64,000 nt of DNA from Thermopetrobacter sp. TC1 (GTDB lineage Bacteria; Pseudomonadota; Alphaproteobacteria; Rhizobiales; Aestuariivirgaceae): positions 289,384 through 353,383 of the forward strand of contig NZ_KN050828.1 of the NCBI RefSeq assembly GCF_000746275.1. Direction: 5' to 3'. Below are positions 11,014 to 21,917 of the stretch, piece after piece (position 1 is the stretch's first letter; every line of letters starts with the position of its first letter). The notes under the pieces were generated by a model that saw nothing but the letters and a program-made list of their open reading frames with translations, was not told the origin of the DNA and searched no databases. The translations under genes and the position numbers were made by a program.

Positions 11014-11754
11014 ATGCCCCGTTATCGCATCACCGTGGAATATGACGGCACGCCTTTCGTCGGCTGGCAGCGGCAGGAAAACGGCCCTTCCGTGCAGCAG
11101 GCCCTGGAGGAGGCCATTGCCGCCATGACGGGAGAGCGCGTGCGAGTTCAGGGTGCGGGACGGACCGATGCCGGCGTGCATGCGCTGGGGCAGGTTGCGC
11201 ATTTCGATCTTGAACGGGCCTTTTCCCCGCACCGGCTGCGGGAAGGGCTGAACTATCACTTAAGGCCGGCGCCGGTTGTGGTGCTTGAAGCAGAAGAGGC
11301 GGCGGCGGATTTTCATGCCCGCTTTTCCGCCACCCGGCGGCACTATCTCTACCGCATCCTGAACCGGCGGGCACCGCCGGCGCTGGACCGCAACCGCGTC
11401 TGGCACGTGCCGGTGCCGCTCGATGCCGGGATCATGCACGAGGCAGCGCAGGTTCTTGTGGGGCGGCATGATTTCACCACCTTTCGCGCAAGCCAGTGTC
11501 AGGCGGACTCGCCGGTGCGCACGCTGGATTTCATCGCGGTGGACAGACAGGGCGATGAAATCCAGATCCGCACGCATGCGCGCTCCTTCCTGCACAATCA
11601 GGTGCGCTCCATGGTGGGATCGCTCAAACTGGTGGGCGAAGGCAAGTGGACCGCCGGCGATCTGCGCAAGGCCCTTGAAGCCTGCGACCGCACGGCCTGT
11701 GGCCCCGTAGCCCCGCCCCATGGCCTTTATCTCACCCGCATCGATTATGACTGA
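11014..11754 (+). CDS. truA: tRNA pseudouridine(38-40) synthase TruA
   Basis: 246 residues. Isomerises uridines 38-40 in the anticodon arm of many tRNAs. The catalytic aspartate is Asp52 in '[11 protein letters not shown]'. Other family marks are '[12 protein letters not shown]' at the N-terminus, '[16 protein letters not shown]' and '[15 protein letters not shown]'-like sequence near the end. It follows fmt closely and converges with rmuC. Confidence 0.95.
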   Translation: MPRYRITVEYDGTPFVGWQRQENGPSVQQALEEAIAAMTGERVRVQGAGRTDAGVHALGQVAHFDLERAFSPHRLREGLNYHLRPAPVVVLEAEEAAADFHARFSATRRHYLYRILNRRAPPALDRNRVWHVPVPLDAGIMHEAAQVLVGRHDFTTFRASQCQADSPVRTLDFIAVDRQGDEIQIRTHARSFLHNQVRSMVGSLKLVGEGKWTAGDLRKALEACDRTACGPVAPPHGLYLTRIDYD

Positions 11755-11799
11755 GCGTATCTCAGTTCTGCGCCTGGCAGCCCTTCATGGGGATGCGCC

Positions 11800-12987
11800 C
11801 TAATCATTATCCTCTTGATTTTCTGCACGAATATGCGCGTGCATTCCGTCTGGGGGCAATCCATCGGAGCGGCCTGGTTTTTCCTCCTCGTCAAGATCAA
11901 GGGCGTCGATTTTCAGGGCGCGGTTGATGATTTTCTCGCCGGTGATGCGCAGGCGATCGATGTCCTGTGTAACCTGGCCGAAATGCCGCTGCAGATCAAG
12001 CAGGCGGCTATGCAGGCGCTCCACGTCCTGCAGAAGATGGCGCACCTCGCGCTGCACGATGCCGGCAGCCTCGCGCATGCGCACATCCCGGAACAGGGTC
12101 TGCAAGGTCTGGACCATGAGCATGAGCACACTGGGCGAGGCAATGACGACATGGGTGCGGTGGGCTTCCTGCACCAGATCGCTCATGCGCTCGTGCAGTT
12201 CGGCATAGAGGGATTCGGAAGGCACGAAGAGAATGGCGAAATCGAGGGTTTCGCCGGGAATGAGGTATTTGCCCGCAATATCGGCGATGTGGCGGCGCAT
12301 GTCGCGCCTGATGCGGCGCAGGGCGTCCTGATGGGCGGTTTCGTTTTCTGCCCGGTGCAGGGCATCGAATCCCTCCAGCGGAAACTTGGCATCGATGACG
12401 AACTTGAGATCGCTTTCGGGCATGCGGATGGTGCAATCCGGCCGCGCGCCATTGGAAAGCGTATCCTGAAAAGCATAAAGCCCCCCGGGCAAGGCATCGC
12501 GCACAATGGCCTCCATGCGCCCCTGCCCGAAGGCACCGCGGGCCTGCTTGTCTGAAAGGATGCGCTGCAGGTTCGTCACCTCACCGGCGAGCTGGCCGAT
12601 GTGCGCCCGCGCCTCGTCGATGACGGCAAGGCGCTCGGCCAGTTCGCGCAACTGGCGGGCGGTGCGCTCGGAATGATCGTTCAAGCCCTGGCCCAGGCGC
12701 ATGCTGACGGCATCCAGCCTTTCAGAAAGCAGGCGGGCGATGTGGGTATCGCGGGCGGAGGCGGCATCGGCCTGTTGGGAGAGCTGGCCGGAGAGCTCGG
12801 CGATGCGCTGCTGCAGAAGCATGGCTAATCGCGCCTCCTCCTGCTGGCGCTGTTTGTGCTGGCGCAAAGCGCGCCAGGTGAGCAGGAGAACGATGAGGAG
12901 CAGAACAATGATGGCGGCGGATACGGCTAGGATGATTTCCGCCCAGGTTATGGGGCGCGAGCCGATGATGAACGCGGTTTCGTTCAT
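11800..12987 (-). CDS. rmuC: DNA recombination protein RmuC
   Basis: 395 residues. One N-terminal transmembrane helix (about residues 15-40) is followed by a coiled coil (about 40-140, with 'QQRIAELSGQLSQQ'), then the RmuC nuclease-like core 'ARGAFGQGRMEAIVRDALP', 'DCTIRMPESDLKFVIDAKFPLEGFDAL' and 'DFAILFVPSESLYAEL'. The core belongs to the PD-(D/E)XK-like fold; RmuC limits inversions at short inverted repeats in E. coli. The start overlaps the stop of the preceding FG-GAP gene as ATGA, so the two are translationally coupled. Confidence 0.9.
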   Translation of the reverse strand: MNETAFIIGSRPITWAEIILAVSAAIIVLLLIVLLLTWRALRQHKQRQQEEARLAMLLQQRIAELSGQLSQQADAASARDTHIARLLSERLDAVSMRLGQGLNDHSERTARQLRELAERLAVIDEARAHIGQLAGEVTNLQRILSDKQARGAFGQGRMEAIVRDALPGGLYAFQDTLSNGARPDCTIRMPESDLKFVIDAKFPLEGFDALHRAENETAHQDALRRIRRDMRRHIADIAGKYLIPGETLDFAILFVPSESLYAELHERMSDLVQEAHRTHVVIASPSVLMLMVQTLQTLFRDVRMREAAGIVQREVRHLLQDVERLHSRLLDLQRHFGQVTQDIDRLRITGEKIINRALKIDALDLDEEEKPGRSDGLPPDGMHAHIRAENQEDND

Positions 12988-14180
12988 TGCGCCTTTCCGC
13001 TGGCGGCATCGGCCTTCTTTCCTGCAGGCGTGAAGGAGAGAAGGAGGCCGTCCCTTGTGACAAGGAGGGCCTCACCACGGCCGTCCCGATTGAGATCGGC
13101 AGCGATGATGGGCGAATCAATGATCCCGCCGATGGGAATGCGCGCCCGTTCGACAAGCCTGCCCTCTTTCAGGGCCACGGCGACGAGGGCCTTTCTTTCG
13201 GCATCGGGCAGGATGATGTCGTTTTTGCCATCGCCATCCCAATCAAAGGTAACGGCCTGAACAAGCTCACGCGAACCGGCGGCATGATTGGAATAGCCCT
13301 TCTTTGAGGCCAGAACGGCCAGCGAGCGCTTTCGTCCTGCCCCTTCCAGGCGGGCGATTTTCAGCGTGCCGCCGATGTGGGGCGTTTCCACCCAGGCGAT
13401 TTCCTTCTTCCCGTCCCCGTCGAAATCGGCAGCAGCCGCAGGATTGAGCCAGCGACGGGCCTTTCCGATCGGCTCGCTCTCAGTCAGGCGCACCAGCCGC
13501 TCATCCTTGCCGCGGCCGGTTAAGGCATAAACGGCAAGGGCAGCACCGCGATCGGCATAAGTGTGCACGACGATCACCTCGTCCTTGCCGTCACCGTCGA
13601 GATCAACAAGGCGGGCCATGCGATCCTCAAAGACCTCCGTCTCGGGCAGGATGAGCTCGATTCTGCGCCCCTGATCATTGGAGACGGCCAGGCCGCCGGC
13701 CTCGATGTCATCGCCCAGAACGGCATGGTCATAGCGGCGGGTGGGGCGCGTCAGCCAGGCCTCGCGGATGTTGCGCCGCCCGACGGTGACGCGGGCATCC
13801 GGAATGGCGAAGGGTTTACGCCGGGCGAGAAATTTCGGGATGTAACGGGTGCCGATGGGCTGCAAGCGCCTGCTCCCGTTGCGATAGGACAACGACATCC
13901 ACAGGCCGTCGCAACGCTGAAAGAAGATGTGATGCGGCAGGCTGCCCTGATGAATGCCGGAGAGCAGGGCATCGCCGGCGCGGATGGTGGCGATGCAGGG
14001 GATGTCCGCAAGCAGCCGCTGTGGTTGGGCCTGTGTCTCCGCCGCCCGGGCCGGGCCTGTGACGGACAGGAGCACGGCGAGAACGGCGGCAGGCGCACGC
14101 ACGGGAAAATTTGCGCCTTTCAGGCCGGCAAGACACGGCTTGGCAAAGCGAAAAGGGTGCGTCCGGCGAAACGGTGACAT
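12984..14180 (-). CDS. Secreted FG-GAP/VCBS-repeat protein
   Basis: 398 residues. An N-terminal hydrophobic signal segment (about residues 28-47, ending 'GPARAAE') directs export. The body has at least four Ca2+-binding FG-GAP/VCBS motifs: DLDGDGKDE, DFDGDGKKE, DWDGDGKND and DLNRDGRGE, which fold as blades of a beta-propeller. No catalytic residues are evident. The gene lies between pcaD-like and rmuC genes with one- and four-base overlaps, so all three form one transcription unit. Its function is unknown; binding of a periplasmic partner would be typical of such propellers. Confidence 0.8.
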   Translation of the reverse strand: MSPFRRTHPFRFAKPCLAGLKGANFPVRAPAAVLAVLLSVTGPARAAETQAQPQRLLADIPCIATIRAGDALLSGIHQGSLPHHIFFQRCDGLWMSLSYRNGSRRLQPIGTRYIPKFLARRKPFAIPDARVTVGRRNIREAWLTRPTRRYDHAVLGDDIEAGGLAVSNDQGRRIELILPETEVFEDRMARLVDLDGDGKDEVIVVHTYADRGAALAVYALTGRGKDERLVRLTESEPIGKARRWLNPAAAADFDGDGKKEIAWVETPHIGGTLKIARLEGAGRKRSLAVLASKKGYSNHAAGSRELVQAVTFDWDGDGKNDIILPDAERKALVAVALKEGRLVERARIPIGGIIDSPIIAADLNRDGRGEALLVTRDGLLLSFTPAGKKADAASGKAQ

Positions 14181-14977
14181 CAGATCAGGCCATGGCTGCG
14201 GGCGAAGGAGACGATGTGCTCGGCAGTCTTCTGCGGCTGTTCGATGCAGATCATGTGCGCGGCATCAGGCACCTCCACATACTCACAGCCGGGGATGATT
14301 TCTGCCATGCCCTTGACCACGTCAGGCGGCGTGGACCCATCCTCGCTGCCGCAGAGGGCGAGCGCCGGCACGGAGACATTGCGCGCCGCCTCGGTGTAAT
14401 CGGCATCGCGGATGGCGAAGCAGGTGCCGATATAGCCGCCGGGCGGACAGCGCAGGACCATGTTGCGGGTGCCGATGACGTCTTCCTTGCAGGTTTCGCG
14501 ATAGCCCTCGGTGAACCAGGCTTTCTCGATCATGGGCCAGATGCTGGCCAGACCATGCGCGGCAACGGTGGCGATGCGCCCGTCCCAGGCTTCCCTGGTG
14601 CCGATCTTGTGCGCGGTATCGCAAAGGATGAGGCCGGAGACGAGATCGGGACGCAGGGCAGAAAGCGCCAGCGCGATCATGCCGCCGACGGAGATGCCAC
14701 AGATGATGGCCTCCTTCATGCCGGCGGCGTCCATGAGGGCGGCCACGTCACGGGCGTGATCATCAATGGTGTAGGGCGGGGTGCCCACATCAGAGAGGCC
14801 ATGGCCGCGCTTGTCGTGGAACAGAAAGCGGAAACCCTCGTCACGCAGGGCATGGGCCACGCCATGCCAGATGCGATAGTCGGTGCCGAGGGAATTGATG
14901 AAGACGAGCGGCCGTCCCGCCTTTTCGCGGCCGAGCCGATAGTGCAGGGTGACGTCGTTGACGGTCATGAAAGCCAT
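14180..14977 (-). CDS. pcaD: 3-oxoadipate enol-lactonase-type alpha/beta hydrolase
   Basis: 265 residues. Alpha/beta hydrolase with the nucleophile Ser96 in 'CGISVGGM', a charge-relay Asp near residue 212 ('LCGSEDGSTP') and His near 242 ('VPDAAHM'). Sequence such as 'INSLGTDYRIWHGVAHAL' and 'FLFHDKRGHGLSD' is typical of PcaD, which opens 3-oxoadipate enol-lactone in the beta-ketoadipate pathway. No other pca gene is present, and its neighbours are an FG-GAP protein and rmuC, so the physiological substrate is uncertain. Its stop shares one base with the next start (TGATG). Confidence 0.75.
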   Translation of the reverse strand: MAFMTVNDVTLHYRLGREKAGRPLVFINSLGTDYRIWHGVAHALRDEGFRFLFHDKRGHGLSDVGTPPYTIDDHARDVAALMDAAGMKEAIICGISVGGMIALALSALRPDLVSGLILCDTAHKIGTREAWDGRIATVAAHGLASIWPMIEKAWFTEGYRETCKEDVIGTRNMVLRCPPGGYIGTCFAIRDADYTEAARNVSVPALALCGSEDGSTPPDVVKGMAEIIPGCEYVEVPDAAHMICIEQPQKTAEHIVSFARSHGLI

Positions 14978-15109
14978 GGCAGCCTCCTTGCGCCCTCGTG
15001 TTCAAGATCCCTGACCCATGATCGTGCGCCCCTCCTTCACCGACGGACGTGAGGCAATCCGGCGTCTTCCCGCCTTGCGCCCGTGCCTTTGGCGCCCGCC
15101 CATCACACC

Positions 15110-17866
15110 TCAGGCCAGGCGGCCGTGACAGCGCTTGTATTTCTTGCCGGAGCCGCAGGGGCAGGGCTCGTTGCGGCCCACCTTGCCCCAGGTGGACGGA
15201 TCGTTGGGATCGCGTAGCTCCGGCGCCACACGCATGTTGGACGCCTGCGCCGGCGCTTCCTCGCCGAAGACGGCCTCGACAACCTCTTCCTCGCCCAGCT
15301 CATCCAGCCCGGAGAAGGGATCGACATGATGGGCCTGCATGGGCGGCAGTTCGTCCGCGCCGGGCAGCCCTTCCTCGTATCCCTCGGGCAGGATTTCCAC
15401 GCGCATGAGCTGGGAAGTGACGGTTTCCTGCAAGTCCTCGATCATGCGCTCGAACAGGGTGAAGGCCTCGGTCTTGTATTCCTGCAGCGGATCGCGCTGA
15501 CCATAACCGCGGAAGGAGACCGCCTGCCGCAGGTGATCGAGCATGGTGAGATGCTCGCGCCAGTGATGATCGATGGAGCGCAGGAGGATCTCCTTCTCCA
15601 CCATCTCCATGATCTCATCGCCATACATCTCGCGCTTTTTGGCGTAATGCTCGTCGGCGGCCTTCTCGATGCGCTCGCGGATCTCCTCGTCGGCGATGCC
15701 TTCCTCCTCGGCCCATTCCTCAATGGGCAGATCAAGGGCGAGCACCTCGCGCACGCGTTCCTTAAGGCCCTTCACGTCCCATTTGTCGGGATATTCACCC
15801 GGCGGGATATGGGCGCGCACCAGACGGTCGATCACCTCATGGCGCATGTCCTCAACCGTCTCGGCCACCTCCTCGCCGCGCATGATGCTCTTGCGCTGCT
15901 CGAAGATGACCTTGCGCTGGTCGTTCATCACGTCATCGAACTTCAGAAGGTTCTTGCGGGCGTCGAAGTTGCGCGCCTCCACCTTCTGCTGTGCCTTCTC
16001 CAGCGCCTTGTTGATCCACGGGTGGGTGATGGCCTCGCCTTCCTTCAGCCCCAGTTTTTGCAGCATGCCGTCCATGCGGTCGGAACCGAAGATGCGCATG
16101 AGGTCATCCTGAATGGACAGGAAGAACTTGGAACGGCCGGGATCCCCCTGACGGCCGGAGCGGCCGCGCAGCTGATTGTCGATGCGGCGGGATTCGTGAC
16201 GCTCGGTGCCGATGATGTAGAGCCCACCGGCCTCGATCACCTTCTTGCGGGCCTCTTCCACCTCGCGGCGGATCTCCTCCTCGCGGCGCTTGCGCTCCTC
16301 CGGATCGGTGACGTCGGCAAGCTCGGTCTTGATGCGCATCTCGGCATTGCCGCCGAGCTGAATATCCGTGCCGCGGCCGGCCATGTTGGTGGCGATGGTC
16401 ACCGCGCCGGGCCGGCCGGCCTGGGCAACGATTTGGGCCTCCTGCTCATGATAGCGGGCATTGAGCACGTTGTGCGGAATGCCCCGCTGCTTGAGAAGCT
16501 CGGAGAGGTGTTCCGACTTCTCGATGGACGTGGTGCCCACGAGCACCGGCTGCTCGCGCTTGCGGCACTCCTCGATAAGGTCGATGATCGCCTTGTATTT
16601 CTCCTCAACGGTGCGATAGACCTCATCGTCCTCATCGATGCGCTGCACCGGCTTGTTGGTGGGAATTTCCACCACGTCAAGGCCGTAGATGTCCATGAAC
16701 TCCTCCGCCTCGGTGGCGGCGGTGCCGGTCATGCCCGCCAGCTTCTCATACATGCGGAAGTAGTTCTGGAAGGTGATGGAGGCGAGCGTCTGGTTCTCCG
16801 GCTGGATGGGCACGCCTTCCTTGGCCTCCAGCGCCTGATGCAGGCCCTCGGAATAGCGCCGGCCCGGCATCATGCGGCCGGTGAACTCGTCGATAATGAC
16901 GACCTCGTTGTCCTTGACGATATAGTCCCTGTCCTTCTGGAACAGGGTGTGGGCGCGCAGGGCCTGATTGACGTGATGGACGAGGGTGACATTCTCCGGA
17001 TCGTAGAGCGAGCCTTCTTTCAGCAGGCCGGCCTCGCGCAGAAGCTCTTCCATGTGCTCGTTGCCCTTTTCGGTGAGCACGACGGTGCGCAGCTTCTCGT
17101 CCACCTCGAAATCGTCGGCATCCAGCTTTGGGATGAGGGCGTCCACCGCCTGATAGAGCTCGGTGCGATCCTCAACGGGGCCGGAGATGATGAGCGGCGT
17201 GCGGGCCTCGTCGATGAGGATGGAGTCCACCTCGTCGACAATGGCGTAATAATGATCGCGCTGCACCATCTCCTCGAGATGGTACTTCATGTTGTCGCGC
17301 AGATAGTCGAAGCCGAGCTCGTTGTTGGTGGCGTAGGTGACATCGGCGGCATAGGCCTCGCGGCGTTCATCATCGTCCAGGCCATGCACGATGACGCCGA
17401 CGGAAAGACCGAGGAACTTGTAGATCGCGCCCATCCATTCCGCGTCACGGCGGGCGAGATAGTCATTGACCGTGACCACGTGCACGCCGCGTTCAAGCAG
17501 GGCATTGAGATAGACCGGCAGGGTGGCGACCAGCGTCTTGCCCTCGCCGGTCTTCATCTCGGCGATCTTGCCCTCGTGCAGGACCATGCCGCCAATGAGC
17601 TGCACGTCGAAATGGCGCTGCCCCAGCGTGCGCTTGGCGGCCTCGCGCACGGTGGCGAAGGCCTCCGGCAGCAGATCGTCAAGGCTGGCACCTTCCTTGA
17701 GGCGGGCCTTGAATTCATCGGTCTTGGCGCGCAGGGCCTCGTCCGAGAGCTTTTCGAACTCCGGCTCAAGGGCGTTGATCTGTTCGACTTTCTTGCGATA
17801 GGCGCGCAGCTTGCGCTCATTGGCGTCGCCAAAGACCTTCTTGGCAAGGGTGCGTAATCCGAGCAT
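15110..17866 (-). CDS. secA: Protein translocase ATPase SecA
   Basis: 918 residues. Motor ATPase that drives preproteins through SecYEG. Walker A is '[14 protein letters not shown]', and the Walker B/DEAD-type box is '[17 protein letters not shown]'. NBD2 carries '[13 protein letters not shown]' and '[17 protein letters not shown]'. The extreme C-terminus keeps the zinc-binding SecB-interaction motif '[17 protein letters not shown]'. It is monocistronic and divergent from a secreted PPIase, a partner in the same export process and a common alphaproteobacterial arrangement. Confidence 0.97.
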   Translation of the reverse strand: MLGLRTLAKKVFGDANERKLRAYRKKVEQINALEPEFEKLSDEALRAKTDEFKARLKEGASLDDLLPEAFATVREAAKRTLGQRHFDVQLIGGMVLHEGKIAEMKTGEGKTLVATLPVYLNALLERGVHVVTVNDYLARRDAEWMGAIYKFLGLSVGVIVHGLDDDERREAYAADVTYATNNELGFDYLRDNMKYHLEEMVQRDHYYAIVDEVDSILIDEARTPLIISGPVEDRTELYQAVDALIPKLDADDFEVDEKLRTVVLTEKGNEHMEELLREAGLLKEGSLYDPENVTLVHHVNQALRAHTLFQKDRDYIVKDNEVVIIDEFTGRMMPGRRYSEGLHQALEAKEGVPIQPENQTLASITFQNYFRMYEKLAGMTGTAATEAEEFMDIYGLDVVEIPTNKPVQRIDEDDEVYRTVEEKYKAIIDLIEECRKREQPVLVGTTSIEKSEHLSELLKQRGIPHNVLNARYHEQEAQIVAQAGRPGAVTIATNMAGRGTDIQLGGNAEMRIKTELADVTDPEERKRREEEIRREVEEARKKVIEAGGLYIIGTERHESRRIDNQLRGRSGRQGDPGRSKFFLSIQDDLMRIFGSDRMDGMLQKLGLKEGEAITHPWINKALEKAQQKVEARNFDARKNLLKFDDVMNDQRKVIFEQRKSIMRGEEVAETVEDMRHEVIDRLVRAHIPPGEYPDKWDVKGLKERVREVLALDLPIEEWAEEEGIADEEIRERIEKAADEHYAKKREMYGDEIMEMVEKEILLRSIDHHWREHLTMLDHLRQAVSFRGYGQRDPLQEYKTEAFTLFERMIEDLQETVTSQLMRVEILPEGYEEGLPGADELPPMQAHHVDPFSGLDELGEEEVVEAVFGEEAPAQASNMRVAPELRDPNDPSTWGKVGRNEPCPCGSGKKYKRCHGRLA

Positions 17867-18455
17867 GGGTTTTCGGTGTTCTTTCCAGTTGGAGGTTGGC
17901 TTTAATCCGCCCTCTTGTTCAAGTGCCCGTAATCGTTAGCGCTTCCTGAAGGAGGGCACGCGGTGATTCGCGCCCGACGCGGCAACCCGGACAACCGCCG
18001 TTTTCATGCGCCTTGATAGGGAAAACCGGCGAAAAGGGCAATCGCCGTTCGTCAAGCTATCCCGGACCGGATCATGAAACTCTCTTCATTCAGCAGGCGA
18101 ATGCCGCACACCGCAGGCCGATCACCCGCCATTGCGCACACGCAAGGCGCGCAATTCTGCCTGCATTTTGGATGTTGATCGTGTCCTGAAGGGCACATCG
18201 TGCAGATAATACGTCCGGGATGGTGATTCAATCGTTTTCATGTTCACCGTTAGCCGTTAATACATCGCCTCGGATGAGCAGCCCTGTTCGGAGCCTTTCC
18301 GGCTTTCCGAGGGCAGACCCGTTTCTGCCGCAATTGACCGGCACAGAACAGGGAAGGCCTGACAATAACGACGGGCAGGAGACTTAAAGCGGACGAAAAA
18401 ACGCCGGGCCATAAGGGCCAAAACGGCACTCGTTCCGAACCAATCCGGACGTGAC
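17867..18455. other. Divergent intergenic region secA/PPIase, 589 bases
   Basis: It must hold promoters for secA (minus) and the PPIase gene (plus). I found no tRNA, small gene or convincing riboswitch. Open frames here are short and lack coding character. No sigma-70 promoter pair was good enough to list. Confidence 0.5.
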
Positions 18456-19442
18456 ATGACCATGACGATGGCATCCTTTTCGCGCACACTGATCATCGCC
18501 GCAGGGCTTGGCCTGCTCCTGGCGGCACCGGCAACGGCCCAGCAGGCGGCCAAGAAGGACCAGGGCGCGGAACAGCCCAAGGCCGAGGCCAACATGCCCA
18601 AGGTCAATGGCGAAACCGTGATCGCCAAGGTGGGCAATTGGCCGATCACCACCAAGGATGTGGAACTGGCACTGGAGGACATTGGCCCGCAGCTGGTGGA
18701 GGTGCCGCCGAAGCTGCGCTATCAGCTCGTTGTGCGCTATCTCATCGAGCGCATGCTGCTGGCGCAACAGGCCCTGCGCGAGGGGCTGGAAAATTCCGAT
18801 GAATACAAGCGGCGCGTGCGTTTCTATCAGTCCAAGGCGCTGCGCGATGCCTATTTCTTCACCAAGATCGCGCCGAAGGTGACCGATGCCGAGGTCCGCA
18901 AGGAATATGACGCCATGGCCAAGAAGGTCAAACCGGTGGAGCGCGTGCGGGCCCGGCACATCCTCGTCTCCACGAAGGAAGAGGCGGAAAAGGTTCTGGC
19001 TGAGCTGAAGAAGGGCGCCAAGTTCGAGGACCTGGCCAAGAAATATTCCAAGGACGGCTCCAAGGAATTCGGCGGTGATCTTGGCTATTTCACCTATGAC
19101 GAGATGGTGCCGGAATTCTCCAAGGCAGTGTTTGCGCTGAAGGTGGGCGAAGTCTCCAAGCCGGTGAAGACCGATTATGGCTGGCACATCATCAAGCTCA
19201 TCGACCGCAAGAAGGTGGGCATGCAGCCGTTCGACGTGGTCAAGGTGGGCCTGCGCAATCTGCTGCTGCGCAAGCGCGTGCAGCAAAAGGTGGCGGACAT
19301 TGCCAAGACCACCAAGATCGAGTTCTATGATCCGGAGCTGAAGAAGATCGCCGCAGAGGTGGAAAAGCGCCTGAAAGAACTGCAGGAGAAGCAGCAGGGC
19401 GCCACGGGCGCGGGCAAGGCCGGATCGGGCAAGGGCAAGTGA
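18456..19442 (+). CDS. Periplasmic parvulin-type peptidyl-prolyl isomerase
   Basis: 328 residues. A signal peptide (cleavage expected after 'APATAQ') precedes a SurA/PrsA-like chaperone region and one parvulin rotamase domain at about residues 160-255: 'RVRARHILVSTKEEAEKV', 'YSKDGSKEFGGDLGYF' and 'TDYGWHIIKLIDRKK'. The C-terminus is a Lys/Glu-rich helix with a Gly/Lys-rich tail. It probably assists folding of secreted proteins, consistent with divergence from secA. Three in-frame ATGs occur at 18456, 18462 and 18468 with no strong ribosome-binding site, so the exact start is uncertain by a few residues. Confidence 0.88.
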   Translation: MTMTMASFSRTLIIAAGLGLLLAAPATAQQAAKKDQGAEQPKAEANMPKVNGETVIAKVGNWPITTKDVELALEDIGPQLVEVPPKLRYQLVVRYLIERMLLAQQALREGLENSDEYKRRVRFYQSKALRDAYFFTKIAPKVTDAEVRKEYDAMAKKVKPVERVRARHILVSTKEEAEKVLAELKKGAKFEDLAKKYSKDGSKEFGGDLGYFTYDEMVPEFSKAVFALKVGEVSKPVKTDYGWHIIKLIDRKKVGMQPFDVVKVGLRNLLLRKRVQQKVADIAKTTKIEFYDPELKKIAAEVEKRLKELQEKQQGATGAGKAGSGKGK

Positions 19443-19612
19443 TTTTGCCCCGGATTTATGCCAGAATCAGAACCAGATCAGGCAAAAGCTGAAGCGGGCC
19501 GGATGAGGCTGTAGTCATTGCCTTTCCGTCGGAGTGGCCTGATCGGGTGTCGCCCTTGCTCTTGAATTTCCTGCGACACGATTTTTTCATTTCGCAGGCA
19601 GGGAAGGCCGCG

Positions 19613-20860
19613 ATGAGCATGGATCTTGTGATATCCCCCCTGGCGCCGGCGCGCTTTCCGGAGATGCCCATGGTACCCGGCGTGCGTCTGGCAACGGCGG
19701 CAACAGGGCTGAAATACACAGGGCGGGATGATCTGCTCATTGCGACGTTCGATGATGGCGCCATCATGGCCGGTGTCTTCACCACTTCAGCCACGGCTGC
19801 CGCGCCCGTGTTGTGGTGCCAGGAGATTCTTTCCCATGGGAAGGCACGGGCGCTTGTGTGCAATGCAGGAAACGCCAATGCTTTCACGGGTGCGGCCGGA
19901 CACAGGACGGTGAAGGAGACGGCCGCTGCTCTTGCCGATGCAATCGGATGCGCCCCGGAAGAGATCTTCGTCGCCTCCACCGGGGTGATCGGCGAGCCCT
20001 TCGATGCCGGCGTTCTCACCCGGCATTTTTCCGAAATGCTTGCGCACCCCAGTGCCTCCTGGGAAGAGGCGGCGCGGGCAATCATGACCACGGACACCTT
20101 TCCCAAGGGGGCGTTCGCCCGTGCACGCCTGCAGGGCAAGGATGTGACCATCTGCGGCATCGCCAAGGGCTCGGGCATGATCGCGCCGAACATGGCCACC
20201 ATGCTGGCCTTTCTTTTCACCGATGCCGCCCTGCCCGCACCTCTCCTGCAGGCGCTTCTGAAGCGGGCCGTGGATGAGAGCTTCAACTGCATCACCGTAG
20301 ATGGCGATACCTCCACCAACGATACGGTGCTGCTTGCGGCGACGGGCAAGGCCGGAAACGATGCTTCCCTTCTTGAAGGCTTGCAGGCATCGGATCCGGC
20401 GTTGACGGCATTCGCCGAAGCCCTGAACACCGTTTGCGGCGATCTCGCCCGGCAGATCGTGCGCGATGGCGAGGGGGCGGAAAAGTTTGTTACCGTACGG
20501 GTTTCCGGCGCGCCTGACGATGATGGCGCGAAACGGATCGCCATGAGCATTGCCAATTCACCGCTGGTGAAAACGGCCATCGCCGGAGAGGACCCCAACT
20601 GGGGCCGCATCGTCATGGCCGTGGGCAAGGCGGGCGTGCCGGTGCGGCAGGAGGAGATTGCCATTTCCATCGGCGGCATTCGCATCACGGAGAATGGCGC
20701 GGTGGTACCCGGATACGACGAAACACCGGTGGCCGAACACATGAAAGGGCGCGAGATCGACATTGCCGTGGCCGTTGGCGCCGGGCCGGGCAAGGCCACG
20801 GTCTGGACCTGCGATCTCACCCACCGGTATATCGATATCAACGCCGATTACCGCAGCTGA
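19613..20860 (+). CDS. argJ: Bifunctional ornithine acetyltransferase/N-acetylglutamate synthase
   Basis: 415 residues. In arginine synthesis it recycles the acetyl group from N-acetylornithine to glutamate. The self-cleavage site is in 'KGSGMIAPNMATMLAF', between Ala and Thr; the Thr becomes the nucleophile of the beta chain. Other marks are 'NAGNANAFTG', 'TTDTFPKGA', 'FNCITVDGDTSTNDT' and 'GEDPNWGRIVMAVGKAG'. The frame is open upstream, but the ATG at 19613 follows GGCAGGGAAGG and matches the family. It converges with gshB. Confidence 0.95.
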   Translation: MSMDLVISPLAPARFPEMPMVPGVRLATAATGLKYTGRDDLLIATFDDGAIMAGVFTTSATAAAPVLWCQEILSHGKARALVCNAGNANAFTGAAGHRTVKETAAALADAIGCAPEEIFVASTGVIGEPFDAGVLTRHFSEMLAHPSASWEEAARAIMTTDTFPKGAFARARLQGKDVTICGIAKGSGMIAPNMATMLAFLFTDAALPAPLLQALLKRAVDESFNCITVDGDTSTNDTVLLAATGKAGNDASLLEGLQASDPALTAFAEALNTVCGDLARQIVRDGEGAEKFVTVRVSGAPDDDGAKRIAMSIANSPLVKTAIAGEDPNWGRIVMAVGKAGVPVRQEEIAISIGGIRITENGAVVPGYDETPVAEHMKGREIDIAVAVGAGPGKATVWTCDLTHRYIDINADYRS

Positions 20861-20949
20861 CTTTTCAAGTACCCCCAAGGCCAGAAAGCGCGCTATGTCC
20901 CGCGGCTATCCGGCGCTTGTCCGGAAGGCAGGGCGGCGTATTTGTCCAT

Positions 20950-21894
20950 TCAGGATTTCAGGCGTGCTTCCACGGCATCCCAGAAAAGAGCGGCGATGTC
21001 CGGGCCGCCGAATCGCTTGACCTCGCGGATACCTGTGGGCGAGGTGACGTTGATCTCGGTAAGCCAGCCGCCGATGACATCAATGCCGACGAAAAGAAGG
21101 CCGCGGCGCTTCAGCTCCGGGCCGATGCGGGCGCAGATTTCCCTTTCGCGATCAGTCAGTTCCGTCGGTTCCGGCCGTCCGCCGACATGCATGTTGGAGC
21201 GGGTCTCGCCGGGCTGGGGCACGCGGTTGATGGCGCCGGCCACTTCGCCATCGATGAGGATGATGCGCTTGTCGCCCGCCTGCACATCCGGGAGATATTT
21301 CTGCGCGATGAAGGGCTCGCGAAAGGTCTGCTGAAACAGCTCTACTAACGCGAGGAAATTGGCATCGTTGGAGGTGAGACGGAAAACGCCGGCGCCGCCG
21401 TTACCATAGAGCGGCTTGAGGATGATATCGCCGTGTTTGGCGCGGAAGTCCATGAGAGCGCCGAGATCGCGGGTGATCAGCGTCGGTGGCGTGAGATCGG
21501 CGAATTCGAGAACGAAGAGCTTTTCCGGGGCGTTTCGCACCTCGCGCGGATCGTTGACGACGAGCGGGCGCGGATGCAGCTGTTCGAGAATGTGGGTGGC
21601 GGTGATGTAGGCCATGTCGAAGGGCGGATCCTGCCGCATGAGAATGACGTCGAAGCGGGAGAGATCCATCACTTCGGGATCCTTGGCGGTGAAATGATCG
21701 CCGGGCACGTCGCGCACAAGCACGCAGCGGCCACGGGCGCGGATGTTGCCCGGCTGATAGGCGAGCGCCTCCGGCTGGTAGACGAAGAGGGAATGGCCGC
21801 GTGCCTGCGCTTCCAGCATCAGGGCGAAGGTGGAATCGCCCCGGATGTCGATGCTCTCCAACGGGTCCATCTGCACCGCAACTTTCAGGGCCAT
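20950..21894 (-). CDS. gshB: Glutathione synthetase
   Basis: 314 residues. ATP-grasp ligase that joins gamma-glutamylcysteine and glycine. The N-terminal domain contains '[19 protein letters not shown]'; ATP-grasp motifs include '[17 protein letters not shown]', '[17 protein letters not shown]' and the metal-binding '[12 protein letters not shown]'. AAGGAGGTGG sits about 8 bases before the ATG at 21894, which sets the start over a longer frame. It lies 23 bases downstream of yraN in the same direction, a frequent alphaproteobacterial pair. Confidence 0.95.
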   Translation of the reverse strand: MALKVAVQMDPLESIDIRGDSTFALMLEAQARGHSLFVYQPEALAYQPGNIRARGRCVLVRDVPGDHFTAKDPEVMDLSRFDVILMRQDPPFDMAYITATHILEQLHPRPLVVNDPREVRNAPEKLFVLEFADLTPPTLITRDLGALMDFRAKHGDIILKPLYGNGGAGVFRLTSNDANFLALVELFQQTFREPFIAQKYLPDVQAGDKRIILIDGEVAGAINRVPQPGETRSNMHVGGRPEPTELTDREREICARIGPELKRRGLLFVGIDVIGGWLTEINVTSPTGIREVKRFGGPDIAALFWDAVEARLKS

Positions 21895-21917
21895 GGTCGT
21901 TTCCACCTCCTTGAACC

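Noticed and set aside
15326-17857. An 843-codon open frame on the plus strand opposite secA
   Set aside because: secA is unambiguous on the minus strand; the antisense frame is a codon-bias shadow with no known domain.
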